This document shows, one piece after another, positions 39,841-49,357 of a stretch of DNA of 64,000 nt; the first letter of the stretch is position 1, and each line of letters starts with the position of its first letter. The stretch is taken from NCBI GenBank assembly GCA_946965045.2, contig OX337230.1, forward strand, positions 124,001-188,000. The letters run 5' to 3'. The notes under the pieces were generated by a model. It saw only the letters and a list, made by a program, of their open reading frames with translations. It did not search any database and was not told the DNA's origin. Both the position numbers and the translations under genes were made by a program. This DNA comes from Epithemia pelagica (taxonomy: Eukaryota > Bacillariophyta > Bacillariophyceae > Surirellales > Surirellaceae).

Positions 39841-41742
39841 TTAGAGAGCTTGTCGTCGCAACGCCCCACCGGCCCCAATCAGGACACCCAACATCATACC
39901 AATGGCAGCGGAACACACAAGGGCCGTACAACTACTGACGACACTATGAAAGCCAGTGGTGGTCAATGGTTGTCCTTCTACAATCGGTGCGAGGTCTTCA
40001 AACGAGGTTCCAATCGTTTTTGGTCCATCTTTCTCTTCATCATAGGACCCATCGCTGTTGGAAACTGGCACCCTGGTTCCTATTGCTTCGACGGGTTCTT
40101 CTGCCACGACATCCACCCAGCCAAGAGACTTGGAGACTGCCTTGTTCCATCCGTTCCAATTGTGATTCCGTTCTTCCAAGGACATTTGAGGGTGGTACGT
40201 GCGTGACACAGCCCATAATTTCTTGATTTCGTCCAAGTCTTTCCAGACACCCACGGCCAATCCGGCACAAAAGGCGGCTCCCAACGATGTTATTTCTTGA
40301 ATGACGGGCTTGACGACTGGTACTTGCAGCATGTCGGCTTGAAACTGCATAAGAAGGTTGTTCCCGGTACCGCCACCATCCACGTTGAGGGACTGGAGTT
40401 CAACAACGGCATCGCTTCGAATGGCATCAAAGACCTCGCGCGTTTGATACGCAGTGGCCTCCAATGCGGCACGACAAATATGACCCTTGTGGTGCGATGT
40501 GGTGAGACCGACCAGACATGCGCGAGCATCGCTTCTCCAATGTGGAGCAAACAGTCCAGCAAATGCTGGCACAAAGTACAATCCATCATTGTTGAGGGTG
40601 GCCAGGGCTTCGGATTCTGGAGCCGATGGAATAATCTGCAGCTGGTCACGAAGCCATTGAATGGTACTTCCTGAATGCGACACGGAGCCTTCAAGAGCAT
40701 AGTGTACCGGCTCATCTTTGCCCAACTGATATGCGACTGTGGTCAGCAGACCCTCTGATCTTGTGGCCGTGGTTCCAGTATTCATCATGAGGAACAGGCC
40801 AGTACCATAGGTGTTCTTGGCTTCGCCCGGAGAAAACGCCGTCTGCCCAAACAGCGCAGCTTGTTGGTCCCCCAATACTCCAGCAATCGGTACATTGGTC
40901 ACATAAGGGACTCCGTTGTCGGAAGTACAACGCCCAAAGATATGGCAACTTGGAAGAATCTCCGGAAGGCATGAAACTGGGAGATGATGTGGAGCGCAAA
41001 GATCGTCCACGAGTGACTGATCCCATGCGACGGACTCCAAATTCATAAAAAGCCATCGAGACGCATTGGTTACATCTGTGTAAAAGTCGCCTCCTTGATT
41101 GGCTGCGTTACATTGGTCCGTCGAGGGCCTTCCGGTTAACTTGTAGATCAACCACGTGTCGACAGTTCCAAAGCAAACATCCTTCTGCTTGATCGGGTCT
41201 TCGACATCCCTTCGAAGAGCTGGAACATTGTCCAAAAGCCACTTGACCTTGGTTCCAGCAAAGTATGCCGCGATTGGTAAGCCTGTCTGGTTGCGAAGAC
41301 GATTGGGATCCCCTTCTGAAGCTTCTTCTGCCACTATTTGAGTTCGAGTATCGTCCCATACAATGGCGTTGTAGTATGGGATACCCGTGACTCTGTTCCA
41401 TGCTATAGTGGTTTCTCTCTGGTTGGTAATACCCAGTCCGTCCAATCGCATGACTTGTATATCAATACCATGTGCCTTTAATTTGTCACCGACGACTTGA
41501 ATGCAGGCCTGTGTGTTTCGAAAGATTTCCAACGGATCATGTTCATGCCAACCAGCAGCGTGTGCCTTGTAAATTTGTCTGTGTTCGACTTGCGCTGACG
41601 CCGCAATTCGCCCCTTTTGGGTAAACACCAAGAGGCGTGTGGAGGACGTGCCTTGATCAATCGCTCCAATCAAGGAGGATGGATACTCAGTCGGCAAAAG
41701 ATAGTCCTCACGAAGGACCCAGTCGAACACTTGGACATTCAT
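39841..41742 (-). CDS. Glycerol kinase with C-terminal membrane anchor
   Basis: FGGY-family kinase that phosphorylates glycerol with ATP to sn-glycerol 3-phosphate, feeding lipid synthesis or glycolysis. Visible motifs: IGAIDQGTSSTRLLVF (phosphate-binding start), GLGITNQRETTIAW, GVLGDQQAALFGQ, KNTYGTGLFLMMNTG and LNVDGGGTGNNLLMQF. The frame extends upstream to 41943, but the ATG at 41742 (MNVQVFDWV), just after an acceptor-like GCACAG, is the likelier start (633 residues). A donor-like CAG/GTAAGT near 41888 hints at an upstream exon. After the kinase body, about 100 extra residues end in a hydrophobic segment (ALVCSAAIGMMLGVLIGAGG) with a short basic tail, which suggests tail anchoring in a membrane. 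Usual glycerol kinases are about 500-560 residues and soluble. Confidence 0.9.
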   Translation of the reverse strand: MNVQVFDWVLREDYLLPTEYPSSLIGAIDQGTSSTRLLVFTQKGRIAASAQVEHRQIYKAHAAGWHEHDPLEIFRNTQACIQVVGDKLKAHGIDIQVMRLDGLGITNQRETTIAWNRVTGIPYYNAIVWDDTRTQIVAEEASEGDPNRLRNQTGLPIAAYFAGTKVKWLLDNVPALRRDVEDPIKQKDVCFGTVDTWLIYKLTGRPSTDQCNAANQGGDFYTDVTNASRWLFMNLESVAWDQSLVDDLCAPHHLPVSCLPEILPSCHIFGRCTSDNGVPYVTNVPIAGVLGDQQAALFGQTAFSPGEAKNTYGTGLFLMMNTGTTATRSEGLLTTVAYQLGKDEPVHYALEGSVSHSGSTIQWLRDQLQIIPSAPESEALATLNNDGLYFVPAFAGLFAPHWRSDARACLVGLTTSHHKGHICRAALEATAYQTREVFDAIRSDAVVELQSLNVDGGGTGNNLLMQFQADMLQVPVVKPVIQEITSLGAAFCAGLAVGVWKDLDEIKKLWAVSRTYHPQMSLEERNHNWNGWNKAVSKSLGWVDVVAEEPVEAIGTRVPVSNSDGSYDEEKDGPKTIGTSFEDLAPIVEGQPLTTTGFHSVVSSCTALVCSAAIGMMLGVLIGAGGALRRQAL

Positions 41743-41929
41743 TGGAATCTGTGCAATGACTTTGCGCGTACAGCTAGTAGGCGTCTTTGTTATTGGTAAC
41801 CTTCCAATCAACTGCAGTGGAAACTGCGAGATTTTTATGAGAATGGTACACTCAACGGAATCATCCTCTTCTTCCGGACAACACTTACCTGTTTGCCACT
41901 TAAAATTTATGATTCTAGTTTCGTTTACT

Positions 41930-42244
41930 TCAAGCATTCTCATTGGATCGTGACAATGTTACGTCAATGCCATTGTGGTTGACACGCATGATGTTCATTC
42001 GTTGTGGCTTCGCAAGAATCCTTTCGGAAAGGAAGGCCGTGTCATGTTTCTCTCCATGATGGAACGAATCTCCCACTTGGCAATTGACATAATTTTTAGA
42101 ACAAACAATACGACAAAGTGAGTTTCGTTCGAAAAAGAATAAGAACCGCTTTGCAGCTGGACCGCTGACCGATGCAGTATCGTAGTAGATTCGGCAGGCG
42201 ACATGGTTCCCAATCATTGTGATTGAATGCTTCGCATCCATCAC
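41930..42244 (-). CDS. Small open frame upstream of glycerol kinase
   Basis: 104 residues with balanced composition (for example HVACRIYYDTASVSGPAAKR and SLCRIVCSKNYVNCQVGD). It lies just upstream of the glycerol kinase frame on the same strand but in another phase. It could be a small protein, an upstream exon joined by splicing, or chance. I do not recognise it. Confidence 0.25.
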   Translation of the reverse strand: MMDAKHSITMIGNHVACRIYYDTASVSGPAAKRFLFFFERNSLCRIVCSKNYVNCQVGDSFHHGEKHDTAFLSERILAKPQRMNIMRVNHNGIDVTLSRSNENA

Positions 42245-42376
42245 GAGTTCTGGTTTTCGCTTCCGAATCTGTTGTCACCAGAAAATTTCAAATTTCCGGG
42301 ATTTGTTTCAGTCGCGGGCGACTCACTGCAGAAAGCGTTTTCTTGGCAGAAGCCGAAGAGAGAAACAAAAATCAGA

Positions 42377-42381
42377 ACAAT
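42377..42381. repeat. Target-site duplication (ACAAT) of copia element 2, left
   Basis: ACAAT directly before the 5' LTR, repeated at 48775-48779 after the 3' LTR. Confidence 0.85.
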
Positions 42382-42605
42382 TGTCACAAAGTGGGGCGTC
42401 CGTGGGGAGACGGGCAGTCTTGTAGCGCGCGTGTCGGCAGGAAAAGTAGATAGATTCAAATTCTCACACTCATTATAATTTTCCAAATCTTGCCGATTGA
42501 TCTTCCTTTTCTCGTTTAGCCTCATCTTCCTTCCAAGTTGACCATAGTTAAGCACCGTCTTTGCTGAGTACGACGTTGCAACAACAGTATCAGTCTGTTG
42601 TGACA
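42382..42605 (+). repeat. 5' LTR of copia element 2
   Basis: 224 bp, TGTCAC...GTGACA, identical by eye to 48551-48774. Confidence 0.95.
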
Positions 42606-42620
42606 GGTTATGAGCCCAAG
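42606..42620 (+). other. Primer-binding site for an initiator-tRNA-Met half molecule
   Basis: GGTTATGAGCCCAAG starts right after the LTR. Its complement CUUGGGCUCAUAACC is the anticodon arm of eukaryotic initiator tRNA-Met, with loop CUCAUAA and anticodon CAU. Drosophila copia is known to be primed by a half tRNA cut in the anticodon arm; the same mechanism is inferred here. Confidence 0.75.
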
Positions 42621-42720
42621 TAAAGGGTTGTAAGCTTGCTTTTGTCAGCGAATGAAAGCCTGAGAGAGAAAAGACTTCGCGTATCATCGACGAAACGAAA
42701 CGGAAGCGACGCGGAAGACC

Positions 42721-44208
42721 ATGTCGACGGCGACTGGACTTGGAACGCCACCGGCTCCACCGACGCCTCGAGCACCGCGTCCGCCTCCACGACCGAATCT
42801 TGGCGGTCTGAATGGGATCCATCCATGGACTGGAGGACGTCCCACTGATATCACGTTCACCGCAACGACACGAACTGTTCCGAGAAGTCCTTATTGCTAC
42901 CAGTTGCAGGACCCTACGGAAGCACACAAAGCATTGAAACAAAAGACAACAATCGTGGATAGTGAGAGCGATGCGCGCAAATTCACGAGAGATGAAAAGA
43001 GTCTCACCATTGAGCAGTTCGCGGAAATGGTAGCAGACCATATGGAATTTCACGGGATGGACAGCGAGTTTTATCTGCCTGATCCACAAGATCCCACACG
43101 ACTGGTTGATATTCTGCAAGAGGATTCCGAGTTCACACCAACCTGGGTGGTGAATCACTTCAGAACCGGAATGGCGATGACACCACCTCAATACGACGAT
43201 TACTCCACCAACAACATGGATCTGGCTTACAAAGCTATCATGTCAATGTTGGACGAAACGGTCAAGACGAGTATCCGACCCTTGCTCCCACGAGACTTGA
43301 AGTACGGGCCCATCTTGTGGATATACGTCGTTAGAGAAGTTCGGACAGCCTCGTTTCAACGGATCAAGGCTCTCAAACAACAACTGGAGAGCCACAAGCT
43401 TCGACAAACAGCGGGCGAAGACGTCAAAGTCTTCACAACCAAGTTCCTACAAACTTGTGTTGACCTTGGAAAGAACGTGCCAAGCGATGCACCGTTCATC
43501 CTCAACGAACAGCTTTGCACTTCATCCATCGAACAATTCCGAGTCAAGTTCATGGCGCGAAGTACAGCTGTGAACCAATGGGTCACGAAAGTGCATGGCC
43601 AATCTAAAGCGGCAATCGAAGCAAGAGCCGCCGAGCCGGATTACATCTCTGTCCAACAACTGGTAGAAGAAGCAAATGCTGAGTATACGCTGCTTTTGAC
43701 TGCCAAACGTTGGGGCCCATCTGGAAAGAGCGACATTGGCAACCCACCCGAAGCCATGCTTACCTTCACCAAAACAGAGATCAACAATCTCGTTCAAAAG
43801 ACCGTCTCGGCTGCAATGAAGAGTGGCACCAACGGCACCAATTATGGAAAGGGGAATTCCAATGGAGGTGTACGACAGTGCTTCATTTGTGGATCAACAG
43901 ATCACTTGAAGAAAGACTGTCCCAAAGCCAACGATGCGAACAAAGGAGGAGAGCGAAAGTCGAAAGCGCCAAAGGCTCCTTGGAAATCGAAACCACCTGG
44001 CAAAGACGAGCCAGAGACGAAAATTGTGAATGGAACCACATGGCATTGGTGTGCCATTTGTGGATTCTGGCGATTGTCGCATGGAACGGCGACGCATGAT
44101 GATGATTATGCGAAGAAATCGCAGACTGGCGGAACGAAGCCGGCTGCATCGCTAGCATCTCTCAAATACATTGGAGCTGCTACAATCCTAGACGAAGATG
44201 ACGAATGA
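42721..44208 (+). CDS. Gag of copia element 2
   Basis: 495 residues. A Pro-rich start (GTPPAPPTPRAPRPPPRP) leads into a mostly helical capsid-like region. A CCHC zinc knuckle follows (CFICGSTDHLKKDCP, about 386-400), then a second Cys/His cluster (WHWCAICGFWRLSHGTATH). The same two-zinc layout is found in element 1, but the rest of the sequence is quite different. It ends in TGA at 44206-44208, in the same frame as pol. The start at 42721 lies 115 nt after the LTR. Confidence 0.9.
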   Translation: MSTATGLGTPPAPPTPRAPRPPPRPNLGGLNGIHPWTGGRPTDITFTATTRTVPRSPYCYQLQDPTEAHKALKQKTTIVDSESDARKFTRDEKSLTIEQFAEMVADHMEFHGMDSEFYLPDPQDPTRLVDILQEDSEFTPTWVVNHFRTGMAMTPPQYDDYSTNNMDLAYKAIMSMLDETVKTSIRPLLPRDLKYGPILWIYVVREVRTASFQRIKALKQQLESHKLRQTAGEDVKVFTTKFLQTCVDLGKNVPSDAPFILNEQLCTSSIEQFRVKFMARSTAVNQWVTKVHGQSKAAIEARAAEPDYISVQQLVEEANAEYTLLLTAKRWGPSGKSDIGNPPEAMLTFTKTEINNLVQKTVSAAMKSGTNGTNYGKGNSNGGVRQCFICGSTDHLKKDCPKANDANKGGERKSKAPKAPWKSKPPGKDEPETKIVNGTTWHWCAICGFWRLSHGTATHDDDYAKKSQTGGTKPAASLASLKYIGAATILDEDDE

Positions 44209-44212
44209 CTAG
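44206..44212 (+). promoter_or_regulatory. UGA-CUAG stop-codon readthrough context between gag and pol
   Basis: The gag stop is TGA followed by CTAG; the frame then runs on through LVGR into the pol frame without any other stop. UGA followed by CUA is the best-known context for efficient readthrough in eukaryotes. This is the likely means of making a small amount of Gag-Pol. Confidence 0.7.
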
Positions 44213-44220
44213 TTGGGCGG

Positions 44221-47200
44221 ATGCTCATTGCTATGTATTCTTATTTGGTGATGATGAATCCGTTGCCCACCCTCTTTTGTATTCTTCGCTTTCTCCTAAA
44301 CCTCTGGCAGAACCTTTCGACAACACAACCTCGCTGCTCTCGCAAATCTCGTCGCTGCTATCGCTTCTCGCCAATCTTGGTGTTGCCCGCTCTCTTCTGT
44401 TGCTATTCTGGAGTGATGATGAGCACTCATTCTTTTGTTTTGGGCATTGATGCACCGGTCACCAAGTTCCCATCACTGGCCTTTGCAAGTCGAGTCTACA
44501 ACCGACGCTTGTTTGGCAAACCCATCAGCAGAATCGTCCTTTCCTTCCAGTATCATCCACGCCATTCGTATCGACCACCACGATGGCGGAGACGAAGAAA
44601 GAGACGAGGGCTCGACGACCCAAAACCAGCAGACGACGATCCACCAATTTCTCCCTTTTCAAAGCTACCGGATCCTGATCCATTCGAAGAACTGTCTTAT
44701 TCTCTCCTGTTTCCATCGGCCGCTCAAGCACATGCAAACACCGCCGAGCCGTCAACAGAGGGAGCACCGCTGGCTTGGGATTTCCTGTCCGAATCACCTT
44801 CTTCGACCTTTCCAGTTACAATTGACTCTGGAGCAACAATCTCGATTACACCGCATCGAGACGATTTTGTTGAGTATTCGGAACTGACTGGCTCTGTCCT
44901 TCAAGGCTTAGCCAAAGGATTGCCTATCAACGGCACAGGGATCGTTCGTTGGAGAGTGCAAATGGATGATGGCAGTTTTACCGAATTGGAAGCACCGGCT
45001 TACCATGTGTCGACCGCTCGCTGTCGATTGTTCTCACCGCAGAGCTATTTACAGCACAAAGAAGCAACGTCCGGAGAGAATGTGCTTGAGAGCTTTGTGA
45101 TTCGCGGGTCGACGCTCCAATTCGAAACCGCCAATGGCAACCGTGCCTCCATCCACTACAATCCGAAAAACAACCTCCCAACTTGCAAGATGTCCAACGT
45201 CATTCCAATCAAAACTCCCGTCGTCAATCATGGCTGTGTAACCGACAGCAGCAATCCAAACTTGTCCACAGCCCAGAAAGAACTCATAAAATGGCACTAT
45301 CGGCTGTGCCATCATGGGCTGGCTGCTATTCAACGTCTCATGCAATCTGGAGCCCTTGGTTCGTCCCCTCTCATCAAGGCAGCATCCAAATGTGAATTGC
45401 CAAAATGCGCCAGCTGCCAGTTTGGTAAAGCGAAACGACGTCCGACCGATGCCACCCAGAAAACGCTTGTCCGCGAACGAGAATACAACATGAAGAAGGA
45501 GACTTTATTCCCCGGTCAACGCGTTTCCATGGATCATTTTGTGGTGAAACAGAAGGGCCGCCTTTACACTTCGAAAGGACAGTCCCATCAGGATAGCATG
45601 TACTCCGGCGGATGCATCTTCGTGGACCATGCTACTGGTGACATCCATATCGAGCATCTAGTCAACTTCACTGCCACAGAAACGATCGCCGCCAAACAAC
45701 GATACGAAAAGCGCATGTTCGATCTTGGCATTACCGTTCAAGCATATCAGTCAGACAATGGTATCTTTGCGTCCAACGCTTTTGTAAACGAAATCGAATC
45801 GGGCCTTCAGAACATCAAATTCAGCGGAGTCGGCGCACACCATCAAAACGGAATTGCTGAGCGAGCCATTGGTACCATCCTTTCAAAAGCTCGAACGATC
45901 CTTATCCATGCCGCAATTCGGTGGCCAGATGCAGCAGATACCAGTCTGTGGCCAATGGCAGTCGACTATGTGGTCTTTCAACACAACCACATGCCTCGTA
46001 CCAGCGCTGGCATGATGTCGCCAATAGATTTGATTGTTAAGTCGAAGGCAGGCCGGCAAGTCTTTCAAGACATGCATGTGTGGGGATGCCCTTGCTATGT
46101 CCTGGATCCAACTCTCCAGGACGGGCACAAGCTACCAAAATGGAAGCCACGATCTCGACGAGGAATCTTCTTGGGCTTTTCTCGGAGACATTCATCGAGA
46201 GTCCCATTGGTTCTCAACACAAGAACCGGCCACATCTCCCCTCAGTTCCATGTCGTATTCGACGACTGGTTCACAAGTGTGATTGGAACTGGGACCGATC
46301 GTCCATTTAACGAGCATGAGTGGACTCAGCTGTTTGCAGACGCGCGATATCATTACGCGTTTGATGAAGACGACCCGGTCACACTGGCTGACGAGTGGAT
46401 TGAGCAACAAGACGACAATGTCGATCGATCGGCCCAAATTCGGAGAACACAACAACGAGTTCGTTTTGAGGAGCCAGTTGTACAACCACAACAACAAGAT
46501 GGAATGCTAAAACAGAGGGAGCAGGACAAGCCTGCACAAGACAACCCTCCAACAGAACCGAATGAACCTCAACAAGAGGATCCACAATTGCAACCGATCG
46601 AAGAAGAGCCTGTCATTGTTGAAGAGCCTCCTTCTTCACCAACACAACAACAACAACCACCACCAAATGCCGAAGAACCGTCACCATCTGTTCGTCGCTC
46701 CGGTAGAACGCGCAAAGCGCCACTCCGTTGGGGATACGATGGCACACAAGGTGCAGGCTATCGAGCCTTGGCGAGTTTCGCGGCCTTTGTTACCAACGCA
46801 ATGACTAGTACTGCCTACCGAGCATACCTTGACTCGGATACCGACTCCGACACTTTTGGATTTCGCGATCCGATCGTGTTCCAAGCCTCAAGTAAAAAGA
46901 ACAATCCAGATCTGCCGTCCTACTACGAGGCCATGACTGGAGATGACCGTGAAGGCTACATAGCCGCCATGGGAAACGAAGTAAAAGAGCTGGAGGACAA
47001 GGGAACTTGGGTGTTGACTCTACGATCTGAAATGGAAAAGCGTGGTGGCAAAGCGTTACCTTCAACTTGGGCATTTCGTCGCAAGCGGTACCCGGACGGA
47101 TCAGTGCGCAAACTCAAAGCGCGGCTGTGTGTACGAGGAGATCGACAAACTTACGGGTTAGACTATTTTGAGACCTATGCTCCAGTTGTGCAATGGGTGA

Positions 47201-48504
47201 CTATTCGACTTGTTTTGTTGATGGTCCTGGTGTTTCAGTGGGAGACAGTGCAGACAGACTACACTAACGCGTTTGCACAGGCCTTCCTCACAGAAGACGT
47301 GTATATGGAACTGCCCAAGGACTTTGCACCCAACACCGACGATGGAAAAGAATACGTTTTGCATTTGAAGAAGAGTCTATACGGGCTGAAACAAGCCCCT
47401 CTCTCATGGTACGACCATCTCAAAGGCCATCTAGAACAACGTGGGTTCAAGCAGAGTGCATTCGACCCTTGCCTCTTCTACGACCCAATCAAACGAATCC
47501 TGTGCCTCGTTTATATCGACGATGTCATTTGGGCAGGACCAGACAAATCACTTATTATGAAAGTGATGGACTCATTGAAAGACGATTTGGAGATGACAGT
47601 CGAAGGAGACGTATCGGCGTACCTCGGCATCGACTTTGAGCGCCTCAACAATGGCCAAATCAAACTAAAACAATACGGCCTGATTGACAAAGTGTTGAAA
47701 GCAACAGGGCTACAAGATTGTAACCCAGACAAGACTCCAGCGAGTCAAACACCGCTTGGAAAAGATCAGGACGGCGAGGACTACGCAGAACAGTGGAGCT
47801 ACGCGTCAGTGGTCGGTATGTTGTTGTATTTGGCGTCCAACTCGCGCCCAGAAATCGCATATGCTGTGCACCAATGTGCCAGATTCACCCACAACCCCAA
47901 GACGTCACATGCCAAAGCCGTCAAACGAATTTGCCGTTACTTGAAGGGAACGAGAGATCAAGGGATGACCCTAACTCCCTCAAAAGAATGCTTGTCAGTT
48001 GATTGCTATGTGGATGCCGATTTTGCGGGCCAGTGGAACAGTGAGGATCCACAGGATCCACTCTGTGTGAAGTCGAGGACCGGCTATGTTTTGATGGTCG
48101 CAAATTGTCCAGTTCATTGGGTTTCTAAGTTGCAAACAGAGATCGCCGTATCAACCATGGAAGCTGAATACATCGCCCTCAGCCTTGCCATGAGAGACCT
48201 CATTCCACTTCGGGGATTAGTGGATGAAATCAAAGCCATGTTCGACATCAACGAGCTTCCTTGCAGAACATATTCAAAAGTCTTTGAGGACAACAATGGA
48301 ACGATCTTGTTGGCCACTACACCACGAATGACCCCTCGCTCAAAACACATCGCAGTGAAGTATCATTTCTTCAAGGAGCATGTCTATAATGGAAACATCC
48401 GTCTGGTGAAAGTTGCGTCAGATGAGCAAGTGGCGGATTGTTTGACAAAAGGATTAGACAAGACTCTGTTCCAAAGAGCAAGAAAGATGTTGTCTGGATG
48501 GTAG
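44221..48504 (+). CDS. Pol of copia element 2
   Basis: 1,427 codons from the ATG at 44221, in phase with gag. In order: about 190 residues of hydrophobic then basic spacer; aspartic protease (TIDSGATISITPH, about 200); GAG-pre-integrase HHCC region with CASCQFGKAKRR; integrase core with SDNG near 510 and HHQNGIAERAIG near 540; a Gln/Pro-rich linker; reverse transcriptase with LVYIDDVIWAG (about 1097), where the usual YVDD is YIDD; RNase H (DCYVDADFAGQW near 1261, VFEDNNG, LTKGL near the end). The length fits a standard copia Pol. The ATG at 44221 may not be used if readthrough is the route. No internal damage is visible. Confidence 0.9.
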   Translation: MLIAMYSYLVMMNPLPTLFCILRFLLNLWQNLSTTQPRCSRKSRRCYRFSPILVLPALFCCYSGVMMSTHSFVLGIDAPVTKFPSLAFASRVYNRRLFGKPISRIVLSFQYHPRHSYRPPRWRRRRKRRGLDDPKPADDDPPISPFSKLPDPDPFEELSYSLLFPSAAQAHANTAEPSTEGAPLAWDFLSESPSSTFPVTIDSGATISITPHRDDFVEYSELTGSVLQGLAKGLPINGTGIVRWRVQMDDGSFTELEAPAYHVSTARCRLFSPQSYLQHKEATSGENVLESFVIRGSTLQFETANGNRASIHYNPKNNLPTCKMSNVIPIKTPVVNHGCVTDSSNPNLSTAQKELIKWHYRLCHHGLAAIQRLMQSGALGSSPLIKAASKCELPKCASCQFGKAKRRPTDATQKTLVREREYNMKKETLFPGQRVSMDHFVVKQKGRLYTSKGQSHQDSMYSGGCIFVDHATGDIHIEHLVNFTATETIAAKQRYEKRMFDLGITVQAYQSDNGIFASNAFVNEIESGLQNIKFSGVGAHHQNGIAERAIGTILSKARTILIHAAIRWPDAADTSLWPMAVDYVVFQHNHMPRTSAGMMSPIDLIVKSKAGRQVFQDMHVWGCPCYVLDPTLQDGHKLPKWKPRSRRGIFLGFSRRHSSRVPLVLNTRTGHISPQFHVVFDDWFTSVIGTGTDRPFNEHEWTQLFADARYHYAFDEDDPVTLADEWIEQQDDNVDRSAQIRRTQQRVRFEEPVVQPQQQDGMLKQREQDKPAQDNPPTEPNEPQQEDPQLQPIEEEPVIVEEPPSSPTQQQQPPPNAEEPSPSVRRSGRTRKAPLRWGYDGTQGAGYRALASFAAFVTNAMTSTAYRAYLDSDTDSDTFGFRDPIVFQASSKKNNPDLPSYYEAMTGDDREGYIAAMGNEVKELEDKGTWVLTLRSEMEKRGGKALPSTWAFRRKRYPDGSVRKLKARLCVRGDRQTYGLDYFETYAPVVQWVTIRLVLLMVLVFQWETVQTDYTNAFAQAFLTEDVYMELPKDFAPNTDDGKEYVLHLKKSLYGLKQAPLSWYDHLKGHLEQRGFKQSAFDPCLFYDPIKRILCLVYIDDVIWAGPDKSLIMKVMDSLKDDLEMTVEGDVSAYLGIDFERLNNGQIKLKQYGLIDKVLKATGLQDCNPDKTPASQTPLGKDQDGEDYAEQWSYASVVGMLLYLASNSRPEIAYAVHQCARFTHNPKTSHAKAVKRICRYLKGTRDQGMTLTPSKECLSVDCYVDADFAGQWNSEDPQDPLCVKSRTGYVLMVANCPVHWVSKLQTEIAVSTMEAEYIALSLAMRDLIPLRGLVDEIKAMFDINELPCRTYSKVFEDNNGTILLATTPRMTPRSKHIAVKYHFFKEHVYNGNIRLVKVASDEQVADCLTKGLDKTLFQRARKMLSGW

Positions 48505-48550
48505 TCATGGCAACTATATGTTTAACGCGGCTACTACGTCTGAGAGGGAG

Positions 48551-48774
48551 TGTCACAAAGTGGGGCGTCCGTGGGGAGACGGGCAGTCTTGTAGCGCGCG
48601 TGTCGGCAGGAAAAGTAGATAGATTCAAATTCTCACACTCATTATAATTTTCCAAATCTTGCCGATTGATCTTCCTTTTCTCGTTTAGCCTCATCTTCCT
48701 TCCAAGTTGACCATAGTTAAGCACCGTCTTTGCTGAGTACGACGTTGCAACAACAGTATCAGTCTGTTGTGACA
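48551..48774 (+). repeat. 3' LTR of copia element 2
   Basis: 224 bp, preceded by a purine-rich tract GAGAGGGAG. Identical by eye to the 5' LTR. Confidence 0.95.
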
Positions 48775-48779
48775 ACAAT

Positions 48780-49357
48780 CCGTTTTGGACCAGCCTCTGT
48801 CGAGATCCCAGTGCTCCGGCCGCATAAAACGACACTACGAAATCACACAACAAACAAACGCTGCTGCCATGCCCACAAATTACTTTTGATCCTATTCGCA
48901 ATGTTCAAAAGTGATAATAGTAGAATTCTTGCTTGTTACTTCCAAAGAAACTATCATTTGTGTTGATTTCGTCCATGTGCTAGAATAACTATGTGTATGG
49001 TCGTTTGTGGAGGAAGAGGTAGACTGAGTCCACAGACTGCTTTCCCTTTTTCATTGGCTACCAGAACCGGGAATGCGACACTGGGCCATTCTGTTCGCCC
49101 TCTGTCTGCTCTTCGTTCTCCACAGACATGCGACCGAAATGGAAGGCAACCGGATGCTTCCGAAACGAACGAACGACACGACAAGATAAACATGCCCCTC
49201 AACTGCAACTTGCGCCTTCCATTTTCCATTTCTGGGTTCTGGAGTGAGGTCCATTCTGCAAGAAGATCCAAACATCCAAAAGCGTTGGAACCAACCAACA
49301 ACTCTGCTTGTTCTACTTGTTTCCTGTCGACTTGCGACTTGACTTGATTTTCCCAGT
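48780..49357. other. Intergenic stretch after copia element 2
   Basis: Frames on both strands at 48990-49350 overlap each other and show no family. Nothing else is seen. Confidence 0.35.

Larger units (their letters stand above)
42382..48774 (+). mobile_element. Complete copia-type LTR retrotransposon 2 (6,393 bp)
   Basis: Two 224-bp LTRs (42382-42605 and 48551-48774) are identical as far as I can compare them, begin TGTCAC and end GTGACA. They are flanked by the 5-bp duplication ACAAT. Inside are a primer-binding site, gag, a same-frame stop, pol and a purine tract (TGAGAGGGAG, 48541-48550). All catalytic motifs are present. This looks like a very recent and potentially active copy, inserted between the glycerol kinase gene and the region at 49358. 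Confidence 0.95.
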
